From NCBI RefSeq assembly GCF_001889005.1, contig NZ_CP018153.1, positions 2,266,501 through 2,330,500 on the forward strand: 64,000 nucleotides of DNA. Reading direction: 5' to 3'. Below, piece by piece: positions 52,964-59,990 of this stretch; position 1 is the stretch's first letter, and every line of letters starts with the position of its first letter. This DNA is from Christiangramia salexigens. Its GTDB lineage: Bacteria; Bacteroidota; Bacteroidia; Flavobacteriales; Flavobacteriaceae. The notes under the pieces were generated by a model. That model did no database searches, was not told where the DNA came from, and saw only the letters and a program-made list of their open reading frames with translations. Position numbers and translations under genes: made by a program.

Positions 52964-53698
52964 ATGCTGCAGGACGTTTTATCGGGAGTGCCTCTAGGTT
53001 TTTTTCTGGCTTTTTTATTAGGGCCTGTATTTTTCGTATTACTGGAAACCGCGGCCATTAAAGGATTTAGAGCTGCAATTGCCCTGGATTTTGGAGTGAT
53101 ACTGGCAGATGTGGTATTCTTCGCGATCGCTTACTTAAGTACTACTAAACTCTTAGAAAGAATAAAAGACGATCCTGCTCTTTTCATTTTTGGTGGTATG
53201 ATCCTCGCTACCTATGGGATCATGAGTTTTATACAGACTAAAAAGGTTATTCATACCGATGATGAAACACCTGAAATAAGAAAACTTGGAAAAAGTGATT
53301 ATTTCGGACTCTTTGCGAAGGGTTTTCTGCTCAATTTTATAAATATTGGTGTTCTGGGCTTCTGGCTGGGAGTAATCATCGTATTCGGCCCTAAAATGAA
53401 TATGGAGACCGATAGGATCCTTGTATTCTTTGGAACAGTGTTATTTACCTATTTAGTGATAGATATTGCAAAAATTCTTCTGGCCAAAAAACTGAATAGA
53501 AAACTTACCCCCAACAGAATCTACTTTATGAAAAAGGGTATTAGCATATTCCTTATTGTTTTTGGAGCTATTCTTATAGGTCAGGGCGCTTTTCCAAATC
53601 AGGTGGAAGAGATCAAGGACCAGATAGATGAGATCACTCCTAATGACTCTTTGATAGGTAGTGTAGAGGATCTTCTGAAATTAAACAAGGATAAATAA
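52964..53698 (+). CDS. LysE family translocator
   Basis: A 244-residue inner-membrane protein with six hydrophobic segments. The start GVPLGFFLAFLLGPVFFVLLETAAIKGFRA is split here into two motifs and is typical of LysE/RhtB exporters, including the GP of the first helix. LDFGVILADVVFFAIAYL follows. These proteins export amino acids. The substrate is unknown. The C-terminal 30 residues are polar and acidic (VEEIKDQIDEITPND). Confidence 0.88.
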   Translation: MLQDVLSGVPLGFFLAFLLGPVFFVLLETAAIKGFRAAIALDFGVILADVVFFAIAYLSTTKLLERIKDDPALFIFGGMILATYGIMSFIQTKKVIHTDDETPEIRKLGKSDYFGLFAKGFLLNFINIGVLGFWLGVIIVFGPKMNMETDRILVFFGTVLFTYLVIDIAKILLAKKLNRKLTPNRIYFMKKGISIFLIVFGAILIGQGAFPNQVEEIKDQIDEITPNDSLIGSVEDLLKLNKDK

Positions 53699-53730
53699 TA
53701 AAAGCCTTTCGAAACGGAATTTTTTGAAAA

Positions 53731-53766
53731 GCATCGAGCGTCCCGATGTTTCGGGAGCACCGCTGA
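53731..53766. repeat. Hairpin with a copy of the tRNA-Cys 3' end
   Basis: GCATCGAGCG at 53731-53740 is identical to ten bases of the tRNA-Cys T-arm/acceptor region at 53825-53834. It is followed by the hairpin TCCCGA-TGTT-TCGGGA (53741-53756), with outer AGCG/CGCT pairing. It may be a remnant of a tRNA duplication, part of an old insertion boundary, or a REP-like hairpin. Confidence 0.4.
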
Positions 53767-53786
53767 TGATTTCTAATTGATATATA

Positions 53787-53818
53787 ATAAAAAAGCTTCC
53801 CTTTTTGAGGAAGCTTTT
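53787..53818 (-). terminator. Terminator of tRNA-Cys (also usable for the LysE gene)
   Basis: AAAAGCTTCC and GGAAGCTTTT form a 10-bp stem around an 8-base loop. T runs flank both sides, so both converging transcripts could end here. Confidence 0.85.
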
Positions 53819-53822
53819 GTTG

Positions 53823-53893
53823 AGGCATCGAGCGGATTCGAACCGCTGTACAAGGTTTTGCAGACCTCTGCCTAGCCACTCGGCCACGATGCC
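53823..53893 (-). tRNA. tRNA-Cys(GCA)
   Basis: The 71-nt cloverleaf has acceptor GGCATCG/CGATGCC, anticodon loop CTGCAAA with anticodon GCA, and T arm AGCGG/CCGCT. The U73 discriminator is the cysteine identity element. CCA is not encoded. Confidence 0.97.
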
Positions 53894-53944
53894 CTTTTAC
53901 AGGATGGCAAATGTAATAAAAATTTTAAGTTTCAAAACTAAATT

Positions 53945-54301
53945 CTACCGGGATTTCGTTCTGCTTACCGTAACCATCGCCACATTACCACCAATTGGTG
54001 GATTTATCTTGGATACTTTGGCTTTTGCTTTTTGAACCATGATCAATTCCTTCATGATCCTGCTAAGAATCCTTTCTGCCACATGTTCAAGCAGTTTGGA
54101 TCTTATGGCCATTTCCTCCTTAATGATCTTGTTTAAATGAACATAATCTACGGTATCACTTAAATTATCAGATTTTGCTGATTGAGAAAGATCGGCATAT
54201 ACCTTTAGATCTACACGGTATTCACTTCCAATTTTTCCTTCTTCTTCCAGACAGCCGTGATAAGCGAAGACCCTGACATTTTTAAGTTTTATAACTCCCA
54301 C
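53945..54301 (-). CDS. folB: dihydroneopterin aldolase
   Basis: A 118-residue enzyme of folate synthesis cleaving dihydroneopterin. The start MGVIKLKNVRVFAYHGCLEEEGKIG shows the FolB pattern, here in two motifs; the conserved YHGC(x)EEE and SDTVDYVHLNKII follow. A terminal KINPPIGGNVAMVTVSR closes the tunnel fold, with the Lys and Pro conserved. A complete promoter lies upstream. Confidence 0.95.
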   Translation of the reverse strand: MGVIKLKNVRVFAYHGCLEEEGKIGSEYRVDLKVYADLSQSAKSDNLSDTVDYVHLNKIIKEEMAIRSKLLEHVAERILSRIMKELIMVQKAKAKVSKINPPIGGNVAMVTVSRTKSR

Positions 54302-54314
54302 AATTTCTTTTTTA

Positions 54315-54345
54315 CAAAGATATGTAGCCAGAAATTAGTTTTCAA
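54315..54345 (-). promoter_or_regulatory. Complete Bacteroidota promoter (TTG-N20-TATCTTTG) for folB
   Basis: Minus-strand TTG at 54343-54345, a 20-base spacer, and TATCTTTG at 54315-54322, which is 13 bases before the ATG. Confidence 0.72.
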
Positions 54346-54409
54346 TTATTAATAAGCTAATTCACCAATACTATTCTACTCTAAGAGTCTTTATCGATAT
54401 AAATTTTGA

Positions 54410-54417
54410 TAAATTTG
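54410..54417 (+). promoter_or_regulatory. -7 box (TAAATTTG) for glnS
   Basis: An exact TANNTTTG 20 bases before the ATG at 54438. Confidence 0.55.
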
Positions 54418-54437
54418 CCTTTTATTTTAATTCAGTT

Positions 54438-56117
54438 ATGGCCGAAGGAAAAAAGTCGCTCAATTTTATTGAGCAAATTATAGAAGAAGATCTAAAGAAC
54501 GATTACAAAAGGGAAGAACTAAAATTCAGGTTTCCACCAGAACCAAATGGTTATCTGCATATAGGGCATGCTTCCTCAATCTGTTTGAACTTTGGGCTTG
54601 GTGAGCGCTATGATGCCCCTGTAAACCTGAGGTTTGACGATACTAATCCAACCAAAGAAGAGCAGGAATATGTTGATGCTATAAAGAGAGATGTAGAATG
54701 GCTGGGTTATAAGTGGGCTAAGGAGTGTTATGCTTCAGACTATTTTCAGCAGCTATACGACTGGGCAGTAGAAATGATCAAGAATGGTGATGCTTATGTG
54801 GATAGTCAGACTTCTGAAGAAATCGCTGAGCAGAAAGGTACGCCTACGCAGCCAGGAAAAGAAAGTCCTTACCGCAATAGACCTGTAGAAGAGAATCTTG
54901 ATCTTTTTGAAAAGATGAAAAATGGTGAGACACCAGAAAGAGGACACGTTTTACGTGCTAAAATAGATATGGCTTCACCTAATATGCTAATGAGAGATCC
55001 TGTGATGTACAGATGTCTTCATAAACATCACCACCGTACAGGCGATAATTGGAAAATTTATCCAATGTATGACTGGGCACATGGACAGAGTGATTTTATA
55101 GAGCATGTTTCACATTCCTTCTGTACCTTGGAATTCCTTCCACACCGTGAACTTTATAACTGGTTTATAGAGAAGGTGAGCAAAGAGGGTGATTTTGATC
55201 CTAAGCAAAGAGAATTTGCCAGAAGAAACCTTAGTCATACCATTGTTAGCAAAAGAAAATTGCTTCAATTAGTAGAGAAAGGTATCGTGGATTCATGGGA
55301 TGACCCAAGAATGCCTACCATTTCCGGTCTAAGAAGGAGAGGTTATACCCCAGATTCTATCAAGAATTTTGCTAATTCAATTGGGGTTGGTAAGCGTGAG
55401 AATATGATAGATGTTTCCCATCTTGAATTCTGTATTCGTGAGGACCTAAATAAAATTGCACCTCGTGTTATGGGTGTACTAGATCCTGTAAAACTTATCA
55501 TTACAAATTATCCTGAAGGCGAAGAGGAATGGCTCGAAGCTGAAAATAATCCAGAAGATGAATCTGCAGGGTCAAGACAGGTTCCTTTTTCTAGAGAGTT
55601 ATACATAGAACAGGAAGATTTTAAAGAAAGTGCAAACCGTAAATTTTTCAGACTTACTTTAGGTAAGGAGGTTAGGTTGAAGAACGCCTATATAATCAAA
55701 GGTGAGGATGTTGTAAAGGATGAAGAAGGTAATATCAAAGAAATTCATTGTACCTACGATCCAAAGAGTAAGAGTGGAAGTGGTACAGAGGAATCTTTAA
55801 GAAAGGTAAAAGGTACTTTGCATTGGGTTTCTGTAAAACATGCTATCAAGGCTGAAGTAAGGCTTTATGACAGGTTGTTTACCGAAGAAACTCCAGATGG
55901 GATTAAAGACAGAGAATATCTGGAATTCGTTAATGAAGAATCTTTAAAAACGGTTACCGGATATCTGGAACCAAGCCTTAAGGATGCTAAAATTCAGGAT
56001 AAAGTGCAATTTCAGCGTATAGGTTACTTTTGTGTAGACAAAGATTCCACTCCGGAAAAGCCTGTATTCAATAGAACGGTGACACTGCGTGATTCCTGGG
56101 CTAAGAAGAAAAATTAA
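54438..56117 (+). CDS. glnS: glutaminyl-tRNA synthetase
   Basis: A 559-residue class Ic synthetase. HIGH appears in PPEPNGYLHIGHASS and the KMSKS-type loop is VSKRK. VNLRFDDTNPTKEEQEY and YDWAHGQSDFIEHVSHSFC are GlnRS-typical, separating it from GluRS. The C-terminal anticodon-binding beta barrels are complete, without the YqeY fusion found in some bacteria. A GltX is also in the window, so the organism charges both tRNAs directly. Confidence 0.96.
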   Translation: MAEGKKSLNFIEQIIEEDLKNDYKREELKFRFPPEPNGYLHIGHASSICLNFGLGERYDAPVNLRFDDTNPTKEEQEYVDAIKRDVEWLGYKWAKECYASDYFQQLYDWAVEMIKNGDAYVDSQTSEEIAEQKGTPTQPGKESPYRNRPVEENLDLFEKMKNGETPERGHVLRAKIDMASPNMLMRDPVMYRCLHKHHHRTGDNWKIYPMYDWAHGQSDFIEHVSHSFCTLEFLPHRELYNWFIEKVSKEGDFDPKQREFARRNLSHTIVSKRKLLQLVEKGIVDSWDDPRMPTISGLRRRGYTPDSIKNFANSIGVGKRENMIDVSHLEFCIREDLNKIAPRVMGVLDPVKLIITNYPEGEEEWLEAENNPEDESAGSRQVPFSRELYIEQEDFKESANRKFFRLTLGKEVRLKNAYIIKGEDVVKDEEGNIKEIHCTYDPKSKSGSGTEESLRKVKGTLHWVSVKHAIKAEVRLYDRLFTEETPDGIKDREYLEFVNEESLKTVTGYLEPSLKDAKIQDKVQFQRIGYFCVDKDSTPEKPVFNRTVTLRDSWAKKKN

Positions 56118-56168
56118 GGTTTTATACTGAGTACTTTAAGAATAATTTAGCATAGGATTTTAACATAT

Positions 56169-56178
56169 TAACCGGTTA
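56169..56178. promoter_or_regulatory. Palindrome TAACCGGTTA upstream of the YtxH operon
   Basis: A perfect 10-bp palindrome that ends 27 bases before the -7 box, near the -33 position. It could be an operator; only its position supports that. Confidence 0.3.
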
Positions 56179-56205
56179 TTAACAAGCCAAGGAAAAGTCA
56201 ACAGT

Positions 56206-56213
56206 TATCTTTG
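56206..56213 (+). promoter_or_regulatory. -7 box (TATCTTTG) for the YtxH operon
   Basis: An exact TANNTTTG 30 bases before the ATG at 56244. Confidence 0.55.
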
Positions 56214-56243
56214 GTGGAATAATAACTTAAAATTCAAAAACTT

Positions 56244-56615
56244 ATGGCAAATACAGGAAATACTTTATTAGCATTAATCACTGGTGCAGCAATTGGTGCA
56301 GGAGTTGGTCTACTTTATGCTCCGGATAGTGGAGACAAGACGCGTAAAAAACTAAAGAAAGACGCTCAACAGGCTCAGGATAGATTTAATAAGCGTTACC
56401 ACGAAACCAGTTCTAACCTTAGTGAAAAAGCTAAACAGGCAAGAATGGATTTCGAAGAAAGATTAGAGGAAACTTTATCTTCAGCAAGTCATAAGGCAGA
56501 CGATATTCTATCTGCAATGGAATCGAAACTTGAGGAATTAAGAAAACAAAACGCTAAATTGCAAAAAGATAAACCAGGTAAATCGGGAAAAACTCCAGAT
56601 AAAGCCGTAGTATAA
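56244..56615 (+). CDS. YtxH-domain protein
   Basis: A 123-residue protein with a Gly/Ala-rich N-terminal membrane-like segment (ALITGAAIGAGVGLLYAPDSG, in part), the mark of YtxH proteins, then a long charged amphipathic helix to the end. In Bacillus YtxH is a general-stress protein; no biochemical role is known. It is the first of three small genes that look like an envelope-stress cassette. Confidence 0.88.
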   Translation: MANTGNTLLALITGAAIGAGVGLLYAPDSGDKTRKKLKKDAQQAQDRFNKRYHETSSNLSEKAKQARMDFEERLEETLSSASHKADDILSAMESKLEELRKQNAKLQKDKPGKSGKTPDKAVV

Positions 56616-56622
56616 TCTTTGT

Positions 56623-56982
56623 ATGGCATTTGAAAAACTATCTCACAGTATTCATGAATTAAATAGTAATATTCAGGCTTACATGCACAGTAATGCCGAA
56701 TATTATAAATTAAAGGCCTTTAAGCAGGGCATGAAGGGAGCTACATCTCTGGTGCGCTTTCTTATCCTTGGGTTCTTACTGAGTACTGCCGGAATTTTAC
56801 TTTCTTTTGCCCTGGCTATAGTGATTAGTGAAGCAATTGGTGTTCCAAGTGCCGGCTACTTTATTGTAGGTGGTTTCTATTTATTGGTATTTATACTAAT
56901 TTTTATATTTGGTAAGGAACCTATTGAAAAACTACTGCTTAGGAAATTCTCTAATGTAGTGTTTAACGAAAACGACGATTAA
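56623..56982 (+). CDS. holin-superfamily-like membrane protein
   Basis: A 119-residue protein with a 45-residue helical N-terminus (MAFEKLSHSIHELNSNIQAY) and two hydrophobic helices (about 43-70 and 78-97). A short cytoplasmic tail follows. The layout resembles the holin-X/YqjE group of small membrane proteins found beside ytxH-type genes. No phage genes are present, so a lytic role is unlikely. It is 7 bases behind the YtxH gene and shares one base with the next. Confidence 0.75.
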   Translation: MAFEKLSHSIHELNSNIQAYMHSNAEYYKLKAFKQGMKGATSLVRFLILGFLLSTAGILLSFALAIVISEAIGVPSAGYFIVGGFYLLVFILIFIFGKEPIEKLLLRKFSNVVFNENDD

Positions 56983-57218
56983 TGAGAACCTATTCATCTT
57001 TTGAGGAAATCGATAAAGATCTGAAAATTCTTAAGCTTCAGACCGAAATCGATATGGAAGAGATTAAACTGAGCATAGACCAGACTAAAGAAAGTCTGTC
57101 TCCGGTTTCAATACTTGGAAACACGATAGGATCTATTATTCAAAAAGCTATTGTTTTAAAAGCCGTATCCAAGATCTTTGGACTAAAAAGAACGGTGACA
57201 TCAACCAGAAAGAAATAA
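56982..57218 (+). CDS. uncharacterised 78-residue protein of the YtxH cassette
   Basis: Starts MRTYSSFEEIDKDLKILKLQ, a charged helical N-terminal half (about 1-40), followed by a weakly hydrophobic helix (VSILGNTIGSIIQKAIVLKAV, in part) and a basic end (LKRTVTSTRKK). The ATG overlaps the stop of the holin-like gene (TAATG). I do not recognise a named domain with certainty. Peripheral membrane association is likely from the amphipathic character. Confidence 0.75.
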   Translation: MRTYSSFEEIDKDLKILKLQTEIDMEEIKLSIDQTKESLSPVSILGNTIGSIIQKAIVLKAVSKIFGLKRTVTSTRKK

Positions 57219-57240
57219 TTTACAGATATACTGTAAAAGC

Positions 57241-57269
57241 AAAGCCCCGGTTTATCCGGGGCTTTTTTT
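57241..57269 (+). terminator. Terminator of the YtxH cassette
   Basis: AAGCCCCGG and CCGGGGCTT form a 9-bp stem with loop TTTAT and a following run of seven T, extending into the 3' end of the convergent SPFH gene. Confidence 0.9.
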
Positions 57270-58236
57270 ATTCGTTTATATCATCATCTGATCCATTCTT
57301 TTTCTTTTCTGAGGCTTGCTTACGGTTATATTCTTTCATTGCTTCTCCAATTTGATTGGATGCGGTGAAGGAAGCGACCATGTTATTAAGCATATCACTT
57401 CCAGCCTGTGGTGAATTAGGTAAGAGGATCAGGTTACTGTTGGTTTCCTCGCCAATAGCCTGTAAAGTGTCATAATGTTGGGTTACCACGATCAATGCCG
57501 AAGCCTCCTGGGAATTTATACCCACATTATTAAGAACATCAACGCTTTCCTCCAAACCACGGGCTATTTCACGTCTCTGATCTGCAATCCCTTGTCCCTG
57601 TAGTCTTTTGCTTTCTGCTTCGGCTCTGGCTTTGGCAACAATGCGAATTCTATCTGCTTCTGCATCATATTCAGCAGCTACCTTTTCGCGTTCTGCAGCA
57701 TTGATTCTGTTCATCGCCGATTTAACCTGAACATCGGGATCTATATCGGTAACCAGGGTTTTAATGATATCATATCCATAATCTTCCATAGCTTCATTTA
57801 ATTCACGATTAACAGCTATAGCTATATCATCCTTACGCTCAAACACATCATCTAGCTTCATTTTAGGTACCTCTGCGCGCACTACGTCAAAAACATAGGA
57901 TGTAATCTGGTCGTGTGGGCTTTCGAGCTTATAGAAGGCATCGTAGACATTATTTTTGATCACCTGAAATTGAACCGATATTTTAAGTTTTACGAATACA
58001 TTATCCTTGGTCTTGGTTTCCACCAACACATCTAACTGCTGTACTTTTAAATTTATTCTCCCAGCGACCTGATCTATTAAAGGAACTTTAAGCTGCAGGC
58101 CGGAACTTCTTATACTGGTAAATTTTCCAAAACGTTCTATGATCGCTGAGGTTTGCTGTTTTACAATAAAGATTCCGGAAAAGATGATAAGCAGTAAGAA
58201 TATTCCAAGAACCGGTAGGAGTACTAAATTAAGCAT
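57268..58236 (-). CDS. SPFH/Band 7 (stomatin-like) protein
   Basis: A 322-residue protein with an N-terminal membrane helix (LLPVLGIFLLLIIFSGIFIV) and an SPFH domain (IERFGKFTSIRSSGLQLKVP to about residue 180). Then comes an Ala/Glu/Arg-rich coiled-coil (AAEREKVAAEYDAEADRIR) and a C-terminus ending in Lys/Asp repeats. Such proteins form membrane microdomain scaffolds, often with an NfeD partner, which is not adjacent. Cytosolic or periplasmic orientation is not clear. Confidence 0.9.
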   Translation of the reverse strand: MLNLVLLPVLGIFLLLIIFSGIFIVKQQTSAIIERFGKFTSIRSSGLQLKVPLIDQVAGRINLKVQQLDVLVETKTKDNVFVKLKISVQFQVIKNNVYDAFYKLESPHDQITSYVFDVVRAEVPKMKLDDVFERKDDIAIAVNRELNEAMEDYGYDIIKTLVTDIDPDVQVKSAMNRINAAEREKVAAEYDAEADRIRIVAKARAEAESKRLQGQGIADQRREIARGLEESVDVLNNVGINSQEASALIVVTQHYDTLQAIGEETNSNLILLPNSPQAGSDMLNNMVASFTASNQIGEAMKEYNRKQASEKKKNGSDDDINE

Positions 58237-58295
58237 GTTTAGATTATAAAGTTAAGAGAGCTTCAATTTAGTAAATAACGGTCTATAATATTAAA

Positions 58296-58333
58296 AAAAT
58301 AAAAACCCCCGGATATTTTAAATATCCGGGGGT
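58296..58333 (-). terminator. Terminator after gltX
   Basis: A 13-bp perfect stem (ACCCCCGGATATT / AATATCCGGGGGT) with a 3-base loop. On the minus strand it is followed by TTTTTATTTTT. Confidence 0.92.
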
Positions 58334-58355
58334 AAAATATTGAAGTAAACAGGTA

Positions 58356-59873
58356 TTAATCCAGCGTGTTCACTGCTTTTTTAATACGGTTTATGGTTTC
58401 TTCTTTTCCAATAAATTCCGCGATCTTATACAGATCTGGTCCCTGTAAGGCGCCAACTAAAGCAAGTCTTAATGGCATCATTACTTTTCCAAAACCTATT
58501 TCTTTGCTCTTGATCCAGTTCTTAACCTCTGCCTGTATATTTTCTGAAGTGAAATCATCCTGAGATTCCAGAACTCCCACTAACTCTGTCATCAAACTTC
58601 CTGTACCTTCTTTCCATGCTTTTTTGGAATCTTTAGGATCAAATGAAGTAGGGGAGACAAAGAAGAAAGATCCCTGATCCCAGAAATCTTCTACAAAAAC
58701 AACACGCTCCTTAATAAGATCTACCACATTTGCGATATAATCTCTAGGTGCGCTGATCTCTTTTTTGTTGAGTTCATTTTCAAATTTATCGGTAAGAAGA
58801 TCATTATCTGCAATTTGAATATAATGCTGCTGGAACCATTTGGTCTTTTCGGGATCAAATTTGGCACCGCCCTTATGAACTCTTTCCAGTTCAAATGCTT
58901 TTACCAATTCTTCCAGTTCGAAGAATTCCTGTTCGGTTCCTGGATTCCATCCTAAAAATGCAAGCATGTTAACAACCGCTCCCGGGAAATATCCATCTTC
59001 TCTGTAACCTGCAGCAACTTCTCCAGATTTTGGATCTTTCCATTCCAGAGGGAACACAGGGAATCCCATTTTTTCACCATCTCTTTTGCTTAACTTTCCT
59101 TTTCCCTGTGGTTTAAGGATCAACGGAAGGTGGGCAAATTGAGGAGCTTCCCATCCAAAGGCTCTGTACAACATATAATGCAATGCCAGAGATGGTAACC
59201 ATTCTTCTCCACGAATTACATGACTTATTTCCATCAGGTGGTCATCTACAATATTAGCCAGGTGATAAGTTGGCATCCCATCACTTTTAAACAGAACTTT
59301 ATCATCCAGGATATTGGTATCTATTTCCATTTTCCCTCGAATAATATCGTTTAACTGCAGAATTTCATTTTCCGGGGATTTAAAACGGATGACATAATCT
59401 TCTCCTGCATCCAATTTTTCCTGAACCTCACTTACAGAAAGAGAAAGAGAATTTTTTAGTTTAAGTCTGTTGTGCCAATTATATATAAAGGTTTTTCCTT
59501 TTTCTTCGTGATCCTTTCTATGTGCATCAAGTTCGTCTGATGTGTCAAATGCATAGTAAGCATTGCCAGAGGCAATTAACTTCTCGGCATATTCACGATA
59601 ACTATCTTTTCTTTCGCTTTGGCGATATGGACCAAATCCCTTTTCCTTTCCCGGGCCTTCATCATATGGGATTCCACACCAGTTCAATGCCTCTTTAATA
59701 TAATCTTCGGCACCTTCCACATAACGATTCTGGTCTGTATCTTCTATACGAAGTACGAAATCACCATCATGTTTTTTTGCAAATAAATAGTTGTATAAAG
59801 CCGTTCTTACTCCTCCAATATGTAAAGGACCAGTAGGGCTTGGAGCAAATCTAACTCTTACTTTAGAAGACAT
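58356..59873 (-). CDS. gltX: glutamyl-tRNA synthetase
   Basis: A 505-residue class Ic synthetase. The N-terminus is MSSKVRVRFAPSPTGPLHIG, with the HIGH signature, then RIEDTDQNR. The KMSKS-like loop is KLSKRDG. The C-terminal anticodon domain is intact. A longer frame exists to TTG 59894, but the -7 box at 59892-59899 lies over that codon, so transcription begins downstream of it and the ATG at 59873 must be used. Confidence 0.95.
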   Translation of the reverse strand: MSSKVRVRFAPSPTGPLHIGGVRTALYNYLFAKKHDGDFVLRIEDTDQNRYVEGAEDYIKEALNWCGIPYDEGPGKEKGFGPYRQSERKDSYREYAEKLIASGNAYYAFDTSDELDAHRKDHEEKGKTFIYNWHNRLKLKNSLSLSVSEVQEKLDAGEDYVIRFKSPENEILQLNDIIRGKMEIDTNILDDKVLFKSDGMPTYHLANIVDDHLMEISHVIRGEEWLPSLALHYMLYRAFGWEAPQFAHLPLILKPQGKGKLSKRDGEKMGFPVFPLEWKDPKSGEVAAGYREDGYFPGAVVNMLAFLGWNPGTEQEFFELEELVKAFELERVHKGGAKFDPEKTKWFQQHYIQIADNDLLTDKFENELNKKEISAPRDYIANVVDLIKERVVFVEDFWDQGSFFFVSPTSFDPKDSKKAWKEGTGSLMTELVGVLESQDDFTSENIQAEVKNWIKSKEIGFGKVMMPLRLALVGALQGPDLYKIAEFIGKEETINRIKKAVNTLD

Positions 59874-59891
59874 ATTTTTAAATTTTGGATG

Positions 59892-59899
59892 CAAAGATA
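59892..59899 (-). promoter_or_regulatory. -7 box (TATCTTTG) that decides the gltX start
   Basis: An exact TANNTTTG on the minus strand, 18 bases before the ATG at 59873. It excludes the upstream TTG as a start. Confidence 0.6.
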
Positions 59900-59990
59900 C
59901 AACCTTATTGAAGCAATCCTAAACTGCCGGCTCTGCTTTCCAGCTAAGATCTATTTTTATTGTATTTTTAGTTAATAATTGCTGTGGATT

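Noticed and set aside
56623..56982. Holin-like gene as a sign of a prophage
   Set aside because: No phage structural, lysis or integrase gene nearby; such proteins occur beside ytxH in ordinary chromosomes.
59874..59894. TTG start adding seven residues to GltX
   Set aside because: The -7 promoter box overlaps it, so it is unlikely to be transcribed.
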